A stretch of 6,094 nucleotides of DNA from Gemmatimonadota bacterium (GTDB lineage Bacteria; Gemmatimonadota; Gemmatimonadetes; Gemmatimonadales; GWC2-71-9), in the NCBI GenBank assembly GCA_024640185.1, contig JAHEFN010000152.1, positions 1-6,094 of the forward strand. Reading direction: 5' to 3'. Under the pieces are notes generated by a model. The model had not been told where the DNA came from and made no database searches. It was given only the letters and a program-made list of their open reading frames with translations. Below are positions 1 to 5,746 of this stretch, piece by piece. The first letter of the stretch is position 1. Every line of letters begins with the position of its first letter. Both the position numbers and the translations under genes were made by a program.

Positions 1-291
1 GGGGTGGCTCCCGATGCCCTCGCCCCGTTGCTCGACCAGTTGCGTGAGCTGCCGCGGCTCGAGGTGCGCGGCATGATGACGATGGCGGCGTTGGGCGCGA
101 GCGAGACGGCGGTGCATCGCACCTTCGCTCGGTTGCGCGCATTGCGCGACGCTGCCGGTCGTGAAGGCCATGACCTCCCCGAACTGTCGATGGGGATGTC
201 CGATGATTTCCCCATCGCCGTGGAGGAGGGTGCCACCATGCTGCGACTCGGTTCTGTCCTCTTCGGCCCACGCGGCGGCGGTGCCGGATGA
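1..291 (+). CDS. yggS: YggS/PLPBP-family PLP-binding protein, C-terminal part
   Basis: This is the last 96 codons of a gene whose start lies before the window; the frame is open from base 1. The family (YggS, human PLPBP) is a single-domain fold-type III TIM-barrel protein that binds pyridoxal phosphate and keeps PLP and amino-acid pools balanced in the cytoplasm; no catalytic reaction is established. The sequence shows two family hallmarks: LSMGMSDDF (bases 184-210), in which the Ser-Asp-Asp segment lies near the cofactor phosphate, and the closing RLGSVLFGPR (244-273), equivalent to the usual RIGTAIFG. The helix ETAVHRTFARLRALRDA before them matches the family's penultimate helix. The PLP lysine would be upstream and cannot be checked. 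The stop overlaps the ileS start as ATGA, so the two are probably co-translated. In Bacillus-type clusters the YggS homologue is separated from ileS by sepF and divIVA; here it abuts ileS. Assignment is secure despite truncation. Confidence 0.93.
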   Translation, partial: GVAPDALAPLLDQLRELPRLEVRGMMTMAALGASETAVHRTFARLRALRDAAGREGHDLPELSMGMSDDFPIAVEEGATMLRLGSVLFGPRGGGAG

Positions 292-3200
292 GTGTTGACC
301 CCACCTCCACCACACCCCGGTGGCCGTCCTGGCCGGGCGGCGGTGCCGACGCGATGGAGCGCGAGCTGCTCGACCGGTGGCAGGCCGAGGGGTTGTTCGC
401 CGCCGTGCAGGAGCGCGGCCGTGACCGGCCCGGCTACGTCTTCTATGAGGGACCACCGACGGCCAACGGGCGGCCGGGCATCCATCACGTCTTCGCACGG
501 ACGATCAAGGACCTGATCTGCCGCTTCCACGCCATGGACGGCAAACGGGTCACCCGGATCGCGGGTTGGGACACCCATGGCCTGCCGGTCGAGCTCGAGG
601 TCGAGAAGCAGCTCGGCTTCACCGGCAAGCAGGACATCGAGCGCCACGGCGTCGCCGCCTTCGCCGAGGCCTGTCTCGACTCGGTGTTCACCTACCGGGA
701 TGAATGGGTGGCGTTGTCGGAGCGCATCGGCTTCTGGCTCGACTATGACAAGGCCTACTACACCTGCAGTCAGGCCTATGTCGAATCGGTCTGGCACCTG
801 CTGCAGCGAATGTACCGGCGTGACATGCTGTATCGCGGCCACCGGGTGCTGCCCTACTGTCCCCGGTGCGGGACGGTCCTCTCCAGTCACGAGCTGGCCC
901 TCGGCTACGCCGATGTGCGGGACAAGTCGATCTACGTGACCTTCCCGATGGACGATGGCAGCGAGCGCGAACTGGTGGTCTGGACCACCACACCATGGAC
1001 CTTGCCGAGCAACGTGGCCGTGGCGGTGCATCCGGACCTGACCTACGCGGAGGTCACGTCCGACGCCCTGCCGGGTCGCCGATTCGTGGTGGCAACCGCG
1101 CGCGTCGAGGCCGCGGCCGATTGGCTCGGCGGGACCGTCACCGTGGTGGCGACCTTCCCCGGCCGTGCCCTGGTCGGGTTGCGCTACCGTCGCCCACTCG
1201 ACGTCGTGCCGCTGCCCGACGATGGCGTCGCCGAGGTGATCGTGCCTGGCGCCTTCGTGACGGCCGACGATGGGTCGGGGCTGGTGCACATGGCACCGGC
1301 GTTCGGGGCCGACGACCATGCCGCCGGCCAGGAACATGGCCTGGCACTGCTCAGGCCGGTCGCCGGCAACGGCACCTTCACCGGCACCAGTTGGCCCGAG
1401 ATCGAGGGGCGACTGGTCACCGACACCGAGACCAACGAGCTCATCATCCGCCGGCTCAAGGCCCTCGGGCGGCACCTGCGCACCGAGGCCTATGATCACT
1501 CGTATCCGCACTGCTGGCGGTGCCGCAGCAAGTTGATCTACTACGCGCGCGATTCGTGGTTCGTGCGCACCTCGGCGGTGAAGGCGCGGATGCAGGAGCT
1601 CAACGGGACGATCGACTGGCATCCCCCCGAGGTGGGGACCGGCCGGTTCGGCGAATGGCTCGGCAACAATGTCGACTGGGCCCTCTCGCGCGATCGGTAC
1701 TGGGGGACCCCGATGCCGGTCTGGGTCAACGACCAGGACCCTGACGACGTGGTGGTGATCGGTTCGATTGCCGAGCTCACGGAACGGTCCGGTTACCGGC
1801 CCGAGGGTGATCTCGGCGTGCACAAGCCCTGGGTGGACGAGGTGACCTGGCCGGCGGAGGGTGGTGGCACCTATCGTCGCACCCCGGAGGTCATCGACAC
1901 CTGGTTCGACTCGGGCTCGATGCCCTGGGCGCAGTGGCACTGGCCATTCGAGAACGTCGAGCGGCAAGCCGCCCATTTCCCGGCCGACTACATCTGTGAG
2001 GGGATCGACCAGACGCGTGGCTGGTTCTACTCGATGTTGGCGATCGGCACCGCGGCGTTCGATGCCGCGCCGTACCGACACGTGATCGTCAATGAACTGG
2101 TGCTCGACGCCTCCGGGTTGAAGATGTCGAAGTCGCGGGGCAACGCCGTGGAGCCCTGGTCGCTGATCGAGGAGCATGGTGCCGATGCGGCGCGGCTCTA
2201 CCTGTTGCTGTCCAGTCAGGTCTGGCAGCCCAAGCGGTTCGATGCGGCGCAGATCGCCGACACCGCCGGGGGCTTCCTGGCCACCCTGCGGCACAGCTAC
2301 CAGTTCTTTGCGCTCTACGCCGGCAGCGCCGAGGGTGCCCCCGCGGTGGCCGACCGCCCGCTCGTCGATCGCTGGGTGTTGGGCCGACTCGATGCGACCA
2401 TCGGCGCCGTTCGGCACGCCCTCGAGCACTATGATGTCACCACCGCGATGCGGGCCCTGGTGGAGTTCGTCGATGGCGACCTCTCCAACTGGTATGTCCG
2501 ACTCTCCAGGCCGCGGTTTTGGGCGGCCGACGGCGAGGCGGATACCGCGGCCGTGGCCACGCTGCAGGAGGCCTTGACGACGGTCGCCCGCCTGCTCGCG
2601 CCAGCGGCGCCGTTCGCGTCCGATTGGCTGCACCGTGCGCTGACGGGGGAATCGGTGCATCTTGCCCCCTTCCCCACGGCGGGGGAGCGGCTGGAACCGG
2701 CGCTCGACACCGCCATGGCGGCGGTCCGGACCCTGGCTCGGCTGGGCCGGTCGGCCCGTGAAGAGGCCGGGCTCCGGGTCCGCCAACCGCTCGCCACGAT
2801 GCGCGTGGCGGTGCCGGCATCGGTGCGGGGTCCGGTCTTCGAGTCGTTGCTCGAACTGCTCGCCTCGGAGACCAACGTCAGGCGGATCGAGGTGGTCGAC
2901 TCCGACGCCGACTTGGTGCGCCTGAAGGGGAAGGCGAACTTCCGCACCCTCGGCAAGCGCTATGGTGCCGAGGTCAAGGCGGTGGCGGCCTGGGTCGCGA
3001 CCCTGTCGCCTGAGGCGCTGCGCCAGCTGGAGCGGGGTGAGGCCTTCGCGGGGAGCTATCGGGTCGAGCCGGAGGACGTCACCATTGTTCGCGAGGTGGT
3101 GACGGAGTGGCCGGTGGCGAGTGATGGTCCCTTCGTTGCCGCGCTCGACCCCGTGCTCACCCCCGAGCTGGCCTCGGCCGGCCTCGCCCGGGAGTTGGTC

Positions 3201-3479
3201 AATCGCATCCAGCGACTGCGCAAGGATGCGGGCTACGAGGTGACGACACGGATCGCCGTGTCGGTGGAGTGTGAGGGTCTCCTCCGGGAGGCGGCCCTCG
3301 AGCACCGTGATTGGATCGCCGGTGAGACGCTGGCGCTGCAGTTCATGGTCGGGGATGTCGTCCCCGAGCCGGACCGTCGGGAGACGATCCAGATCGATGA
3401 TCATGCCGCCGCACTCGCGGTGCGGCGACTCGGAAATGGCCGGACTCCTTCCGGCCCAGCACAAGCGGACGGACCGTGA
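288..3479 (+). CDS. ileS: Isoleucyl-tRNA synthetase, type 2 (IleRS2), with GIHH signature
   Basis: This cytoplasmic class I aminoacyl-tRNA synthetase charges tRNA-Ile with isoleucine and edits valine errors. It has 1063 residues, the usual length for the eukaryote-like type 2 enzyme. Visible in order: catalytic start with EGPPTANG (54-61) and signature GIHH (64-67), where most class I enzymes have HXGH; GWDTHGLPVE (93-102); CPRC (191-194); the CP1 editing domain with TTTPWTLP (233-240) and the HMAPAFGADD segment (334-343) carrying the probable editing aspartate; CWRC (409-412); GIDQTRGWFYS (572-582); KMSKS (612-616); the anticodon-binding helical domain with SNWYVRLSRPRFW (733-745); and a C-terminal domain with NFRTLGKRYG (884-893) and NRIQRLRKDAGYEV (972-985). 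The C-terminal zinc module of type 1 IleRS is absent. The ATG at 288 overlaps the yggS stop; Met23 (base 354) is an alternative start but would remove the usual short leader. There is no room for a T-box leader directly upstream. The GTGA at the end couples it to the next gene. Confidence 0.98.
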   Translation: MSVDPTSTTPRWPSWPGGGADAMERELLDRWQAEGLFAAVQERGRDRPGYVFYEGPPTANGRPGIHHVFARTIKDLICRFHAMDGKRVTRIAGWDTHGLPVELEVEKQLGFTGKQDIERHGVAAFAEACLDSVFTYRDEWVALSERIGFWLDYDKAYYTCSQAYVESVWHLLQRMYRRDMLYRGHRVLPYCPRCGTVLSSHELALGYADVRDKSIYVTFPMDDGSERELVVWTTTPWTLPSNVAVAVHPDLTYAEVTSDALPGRRFVVATARVEAAADWLGGTVTVVATFPGRALVGLRYRRPLDVVPLPDDGVAEVIVPGAFVTADDGSGLVHMAPAFGADDHAAGQEHGLALLRPVAGNGTFTGTSWPEIEGRLVTDTETNELIIRRLKALGRHLRTEAYDHSYPHCWRCRSKLIYYARDSWFVRTSAVKARMQELNGTIDWHPPEVGTGRFGEWLGNNVDWALSRDRYWGTPMPVWVNDQDPDDVVVIGSIAELTERSGYRPEGDLGVHKPWVDEVTWPAEGGGTYRRTPEVIDTWFDSGSMPWAQWHWPFENVERQAAHFPADYICEGIDQTRGWFYSMLAIGTAAFDAAPYRHVIVNELVLDASGLKMSKSRGNAVEPWSLIEEHGADAARLYLLLSSQVWQPKRFDAAQIADTAGGFLATLRHSYQFFALYAGSAEGAPAVADRPLVDRWVLGRLDATIGAVRHALEHYDVTTAMRALVEFVDGDLSNWYVRLSRPRFWAADGEADTAAVATLQEALTTVARLLAPAAPFASDWLHRALTGESVHLAPFPTAGERLEPALDTAMAAVRTLARLGRSAREEAGLRVRQPLATMRVAVPASVRGPVFESLLELLASETNVRRIEVVDSDADLVRLKGKANFRTLGKRYGAEVKAVAAWVATLSPEALRQLERGEAFAGSYRVEPEDVTIVREVVTEWPVASDGPFVAALDPVLTPELASAGLARELVNRIQRLRKDAGYEVTTRIAVSVECEGLLREAALEHRDWIAGETLALQFMVGDVVPEPDRRETIQIDDHAAALAVRRLGNGRTPSGPAQADGP
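3438..3456 (+). repeat. GC-rich inverted repeat in the ileS tail
   Basis: GGCCGGA (3438-3444) and TCCGGCC (3450-3456) form a perfect 7-bp stem with a 5-nt loop. It falls in codons for the unconserved IleRS tail and ends 19 nt before the GTG of the DksA-like gene. No T-run follows, so it is not an intrinsic terminator. A role in mRNA processing or in translational coupling is possible, but at this GC content a handful of such repeats are expected by chance in 6 kb. Confidence 0.35.
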
Positions 3480-3859
3480 AGAAGACACAATTGAAGCATC
3501 TCGAGTCTCGACTCCTTGAAGAGCGCGCTCGGGTGATGAAGGAACTCGGCTACTACGACGAGCAGTTCAGCGCGACGCTGCAATCGTCCGATGGCGACCT
3601 GTCGTCGTACTCGTATCACATGGCGGATCAGGGGACCGATGCCATGGAGCGCGAGAAGTCGTTCCTGATGGCTTCGAAGGAGGGCCGCTACCTGTGGCAC
3701 CTCAACGAGGCACTCCGTCGCCTCTACAACAGTCCGGCCACCTTCGGGACCTGCCATCAGTGCGGCGTCGCGATCGATTTCGAGCGGCTCGATGCCCTCC
3801 CACATGCCCGACTCTGCATCTCCTGCAAGGAGAAGGAAGAGGATGGCAAGCGCCGCTGA
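3476..3859 (+). CDS. TraR/DksA-family C4 zinc-finger protein (YlyA-like position)
   Basis: This 127-residue protein has the plan of the DksA/TraR family, whose members enter the RNA polymerase secondary channel and alter promoter open-complex stability, often together with ppGpp. The N-terminal helix (about 1-33, charged, coiled-coil-like) is followed by a turn with MADQGTDAMERE (49-60), which holds acidic residues Asp51 and Asp55 and Ala56, comparable to the acidic tip of DksA. A second helix (about 56-85) follows, then a C4 zinc finger CHQC (93-96) and CISC (114-117). The tail is basic and acidic (KEKEEDGKRR). It is a little shorter than E. coli DksA (151 aa). The GTG start overlaps the ileS stop as GTGA; the extended reading frame gives no better start. 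The 3' end overlaps lspA by 17 nt. In B. subtilis, ylyA occupies the same slot between ileS and lspA and also encodes a DksA-like protein. Family assignment is firm; the specific role (stringent control) is inferred. Confidence 0.93.
   Translation: MKKTQLKHLESRLLEERARVMKELGYYDEQFSATLQSSDGDLSSYSYHMADQGTDAMEREKSFLMASKEGRYLWHLNEALRRLYNSPATFGTCHQCGVAIDFERLDALPHARLCISCKEKEEDGKRR
3827..3837 (+). promoter_or_regulatory. Ribosome-binding site deciding the lspA start
   Basis: Two adjacent purine-rich Shine-Dalgarno-like elements, AAGGAG (3827-3832) and AAGGA (3833-3837), lie inside the last codons of the DksA-like gene. The second ends 5 nt before ATG 3843 and the first 10 nt before it. This supports ATG 3843 over the in-frame ATGs at 3792 and 3804, whose extra residues (rich in Arg, Pro and Ser) are only a shadow of the upstream gene. 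Confidence 0.7.
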
Positions 3860-4346
3860 GCGGCGCCCGTTCTGGGTGTTGGTGGCGGTGACGGTCCTGC
3901 TCGACCGCGTCACCAAGATCCTGGCCGAATCGGCCCTCCTCGACGGGCCGATTGCCGTGGTGGGCGATACCGTGCGCTGGCAGCTGGTCTACAACCCGGG
4001 GGCCGCCTTCGGGCTCGGTGACCAACTGGGCAGTGTCTCCCGCTGGTTCTTCCTCGTCGTGGCCGCGGTGGCCGTGGTCCTGCTCCACCGGATGAGTCGC
4101 GATGCCGCGCCCCAGGACCGGCTGCGACAATGGGCCCTCGGCTTCGTGGCCGGCGGGGCAGCGGGCAATCTGATCGATCGGATCATCTCCCCTCGCGGCG
4201 TGGTGGACTTTGTCGATGTCGGGATCGGGATGACCCGCTGGCCGACCTTCAACGTGGCCGACATCGCGGTCTCCTGCGGTGCCGTGGCGTTGGCCATCTC
4301 GCTCTGGCTGGAAGATTCCAGGCGACGCGATCTCGACGCCTCCTGA
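3843..4346 (+). CDS. lspA: Lipoprotein signal peptidase (signal peptidase II)
   Basis: LspA is an aspartyl protease of the inner membrane that removes the signal peptide from prolipoproteins after Lgt has lipidated the lipobox cysteine. The 167 residues show four probable membrane helices (about 9-27, 66-83, 97-114 and 138-157). Conserved motifs are present: DRVTK (21-25) at the end of helix 1, VYNPGAAFG (49-57), GGAAGNLIDR (104-113) with catalytic Asp112, VVDFVDV (120-126), and FNVADIAV (136-143) with catalytic Asp140. Length is typical. The start at 3843 is chosen because of the Shine-Dalgarno element and because it puts helix 1 near the N-terminus; it overlaps the DksA-like gene by 17 nt, so expression is probably coupled. 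A strong inverted repeat begins 7 nt after the A of the start codon. The next gene starts 13 nt after the stop. Nothing in the protein looks degraded. Confidence 0.97.
   Translation: MASAAERRPFWVLVAVTVLLDRVTKILAESALLDGPIAVVGDTVRWQLVYNPGAAFGLGDQLGSVSRWFFLVVAAVAVVLLHRMSRDAAPQDRLRQWALGFVAGGAAGNLIDRIISPRGVVDFVDVGIGMTRWPTFNVADIAVSCGAVALAISLWLEDSRRRDLDAS
3850..3866 (+). repeat. Perfect 7-bp inverted repeat centred on a stop codon
   Basis: GCGCCGC (3850-3856) and GCGGCGC (3860-3866) flank TGA (3857-3859), which is the stop codon of the DksA-like gene. As RNA this gives an all-GC 7-bp stem with a UGA triloop in lspA codons 3-8. Nothing like a T-run follows, so it is not a terminator. Position suggests a translational-coupling structure, opened by ribosomes finishing the upstream gene, but chance cannot be excluded in GC-rich DNA. 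Confidence 0.4.
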
Positions 4347-4359
4347 ACCGGCCGCTCCA

Positions 4360-5370
4360 GTGACCTTCACGGTTGCGACTGATGTCACCGAGCGGCTCGA
4401 CCGCTTTCTCGCCGATCAGCTGGACCTCTCACGGACCCAGGCTGCCCGGCTCGTGGCGGCCGGCCGGGTCACGGTCGACGGCACCGCGGCCCGGGCCTCA
4501 CGCCTGCTCACGCGCGGGGCATCGGTGGTGGTCGACTTCCCCCGCGACGAACCGCCGCGGACGCTGCTGCCCCATCCGATCGCACTGTCGATCGTCCATG
4601 AGGACGAGCACCTGGCGGTGATCGACAAGCCCGCCGGTCTCGTCGTGCACCCGGCGCCTGGACATTGGCACGACACCCTTGTCAACGCCCTGGTGGCGCG
4701 CGGGACCACCCTGTCGGGTGGGGCGGCCGGGCGTCCGGGCATCGTCCACCGCCTCGACCGGGACACCAGCGGGTTGATGATCGTCGCCAAGTCCGACCTC
4801 GCCCACCGGCGCCTCGGGGCGATGCTGGCCGCTCGCAAGGTTCGCCGGGCGTACGCCGCGCTCAGCTGGGGGCACCTCGAGGCGGATCGGACGATCGAGG
4901 CACCGATTGGCCGACATCAGCACGATCGCAAGCGGATGACCATCCGTGAGGATGGCCGGCTCGCCCGCACCGACGCCTACGTCATCGCCCGGTTGGGGAC
5001 GGTCGATCTGCTGCGGCTCGAGCTGCACAGCGGTCGGACGCATCAGATCCGGGTGCACCTCGAGTCGATCGGTCACCCGGTCGTCGGCGACGCCGTCTAC
5101 GGCGGCGGTGGCTTTCGGCGGATTTCCGGCGCGGGTCGGCGCGAGGCGCAGCGGCTGGAACAGCTGGCTCCCCGGCAGGCCCTCCACGCGGCAATGCTGG
5201 CATTCAGGCACCCGATCAGCGGGGAACCGATCCGGGTCAGCGCGGCGTGGCCGGAAGACCTCTGGCCCCTGCTGCAGGCCGCCCTGGGCGCCGACACTCC
5301 CTTGGGGAAGCGCCCGGAGGATCGAGAGGGCGCGCTGGTCGCCCTGGGGTTCCGTGACCGTGATGGCTGA
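4360..5370 (+). CDS. rluD: RluA/RluD-family 23S rRNA pseudouridine synthase with S4 domain
   Basis: The enzyme converts specific uridines in large-subunit rRNA to pseudouridine, acting on rRNA or assembling ribosomes in the cytoplasm. The 336-residue product has an N-terminal S4 RNA-binding domain (about 11-58: ERLDRFLADQ, SRTQAARLVAAGRVTVDG) and then the RluA catalytic domain: VIDKPAGLVVHPAPG (87-101), GIVHRLDRDTSGLM (127-140) with the catalytic Asp134, and GRTHQIRVHLESIGHPVVGD (225-244). The S4 plus HRLDRDTSG layout is that of RluD (helix 69 uridines in E. coli), though RluC-type specificity cannot be excluded. GTG 4360 is chosen as the start because the longer frame from 4279 only reads through lspA in another register, and the S4 domain begins about 11 residues after it. 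I see no convincing Shine-Dalgarno site, so reinitiation after lspA (13-nt gap) is likely. The tail beyond about residue 300 is poorly conserved and carries competing inverted repeats before cheW. B. subtilis ylyB has the same neighbour, lspA. Confidence 0.95.
   Translation: MTFTVATDVTERLDRFLADQLDLSRTQAARLVAAGRVTVDGTAARASRLLTRGASVVVDFPRDEPPRTLLPHPIALSIVHEDEHLAVIDKPAGLVVHPAPGHWHDTLVNALVARGTTLSGGAAGRPGIVHRLDRDTSGLMIVAKSDLAHRRLGAMLAARKVRRAYAALSWGHLEADRTIEAPIGRHQHDRKRMTIREDGRLARTDAYVIARLGTVDLLRLELHSGRTHQIRVHLESIGHPVVGDAVYGGGGFRRISGAGRREAQRLEQLAPRQALHAAMLAFRHPISGEPIRVSAAWPEDLWPLLQAALGADTPLGKRPEDREGALVALGFRDRDG
5286..5333 (+). repeat. Three mutually complementary GC segments before cheW
   Basis: GGGCGC occurs at 5286-5291 and again at 5328-5333, with its reverse complement GCGCCC between them at 5310-5315. 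The middle segment can pair with either flank but not both; the upstream pairing extends to about 8 bp if one G-U is allowed. The loop of the downstream pairing contains GGAGG (5316-5320), which has no start codon at a usable distance. The region encodes the variable rluD tail and ends 29 nt before the cheW ATG. The arrangement resembles alternative-stem regulators, but the stems are short and this may be chance. Confidence 0.25.
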
Positions 5371-5734
5371 GGCCGGGGCTGGCCGGGCCGGGCTGGTGGT
5401 ACGGGTTGCGGGGACCCGGTGGGTGATGCCCTTTTCGGAGGTGATCGAGGTGCTCAGGCGCCCCCGGATGGCCAGGCTCCCGGGAATCACCCCCGCGGCG
5501 GTGGGGGTGATCAATCATCGGGGCCGGGTGTTGACCGTCACCGATCCGATCCGGGCCCTCGACCTGCCCGGACCGGGTGCCAGCGGCGGCGATGTGGTGG
5601 TCGTCGAGCGGGGTGGTCGGCGCTTCGGCGTGGTGGTTGACGGGGTGGTCGAACTCGCCGCGGACTCGCGGCTGGGGATGGATACATTGGACCTGGGCGC
5701 AGTGGCGGTGGCGGTCTTTGGTGAACCAAGCTGA
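5363..5734 (+). CDS. cheW: CheW-like chemotaxis coupling protein, short form
   Basis: CheW links chemoreceptors to the histidine kinase CheA in polar signalling arrays. The 123 residues carry the CheW core: a first beta segment VVRVAGTRWVMPFSEVIEVLR (in 12-32), the diagnostic GVINHRGRVLTVTDP (48-62) with Arg53-Gly54 at the position of the usual N-x-RG motif, then VVVVERGGRRFGVVVDGVVEL (78-98), which matches the conserved GxxVDxV strand. It is shorter than the usual 150-170 residues: the last strands that normally include a glycine- and leucine-rich stretch are reduced to LGAVAVAVFGEPS. ATG 5363 overlaps the rluD stop by 8 nt; GTG 5360 directly before it is an equal-frame alternative. There is no strong Shine-Dalgarno site, which suggests coupling to rluD. 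cheY follows after 12 nt. Being joined to rluD rather than to cheA is unusual. Family is confident; whether it serves a flagellar array or another CheA-type pathway cannot be told here. Confidence 0.88.
   Translation: MAEAGAGRAGLVVRVAGTRWVMPFSEVIEVLRRPRMARLPGITPAAVGVINHRGRVLTVTDPIRALDLPGPGASGGDVVVVERGGRRFGVVVDGVVELAADSRLGMDTLDLGAVAVAVFGEPS
5486..5511 (+). repeat. 9-bp perfect inverted repeat inside cheW
   Basis: ATCACCCCC (5486-5494) and GGGGGTGAT (5503-5511) are exact reverse complements with an 8-nt spacer. They lie in the cheW codons for GITPAAVGVI, just before the conserved N-x-RG motif. No T-run follows. This is the longest perfect short-loop repeat I noticed in the window. A function is not implied by the sequence; part of the symmetry comes from codons ITP and GVI. 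Confidence 0.35.
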
Positions 5735-5735
5735 C

Positions 5736-5740
5736 GGAGG
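5736..5740 (+). promoter_or_regulatory. Shine-Dalgarno GGAGG for cheY
   Basis: A consensus GGAGG sits directly after the cheW stop, 6 nt before GTG 5747. It decides the cheY start: the nearer ATG at 5742 is only 1 nt away, is out of frame, and reads just seven codons before a stop. It is the clearest ribosome-binding site in the window, suggesting that cheY is translated independently and probably at a higher level than cheW. Confidence 0.85.
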
Positions 5741-5746
5741 CATGGC

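Noticed and set aside
274..348. 13-bp direct repeat GGCGGCGGTGCCG at 274-286 and 336-348 flanking the ileS start
   Set aside because: Both copies encode Gly-Gly-Gly-Ala in their genes and are low-complexity GC sequence; no duplication beyond the 13 bp is visible.
3792..3842. Longer lspA starting at ATG 3792
   Set aside because: The added 17 residues are basic and read from the DksA-like zinc-finger codons in another frame; ATG 3843 has the ribosome-binding site and places membrane helix 1 normally.
4308..4321. CTGGAA/TTCCAG palindrome near the end of lspA
   Set aside because: Only a 5-6 bp stem with a 2-4 nt loop and no T-run; too weak to call a terminator or operator, and it lies in coding sequence.
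4279..4359. Longer rluD starting at ATG 4279 inside lspA
   Set aside because: The 27 extra residues are a shadow of the last lspA helix and tail; the S4 domain begins after GTG 4360.
3702..4388. Open frame on the - strand (228 codons) opposite lspA
   Set aside because: No domain, no ribosome-binding site of note, and complete overlap with the DksA-like gene and lspA, both identified by catalytic or metal-binding motifs.
5375..5423. Possible G-quadruplex at the start of cheW
   Set aside because: Several GGG runs occur on the coding strand (5375-5378, 5385-5387, 5390-5392, 5403-5405, 5410-5413, 5421-5423), but the gap 5393-5402 is 10 nt, so no four runs have short loops; such G-richness is ordinary at this GC content.
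4498..5514. Long open frame on the - strand (338 codons) opposite rluD
   Set aside because: It lies fully opposite the well-supported rluD and cheW. Its translation is low-complexity and rich in Arg, Pro, Asp and Gln with no recognisable domain, as expected for an antisense frame in high-GC DNA.
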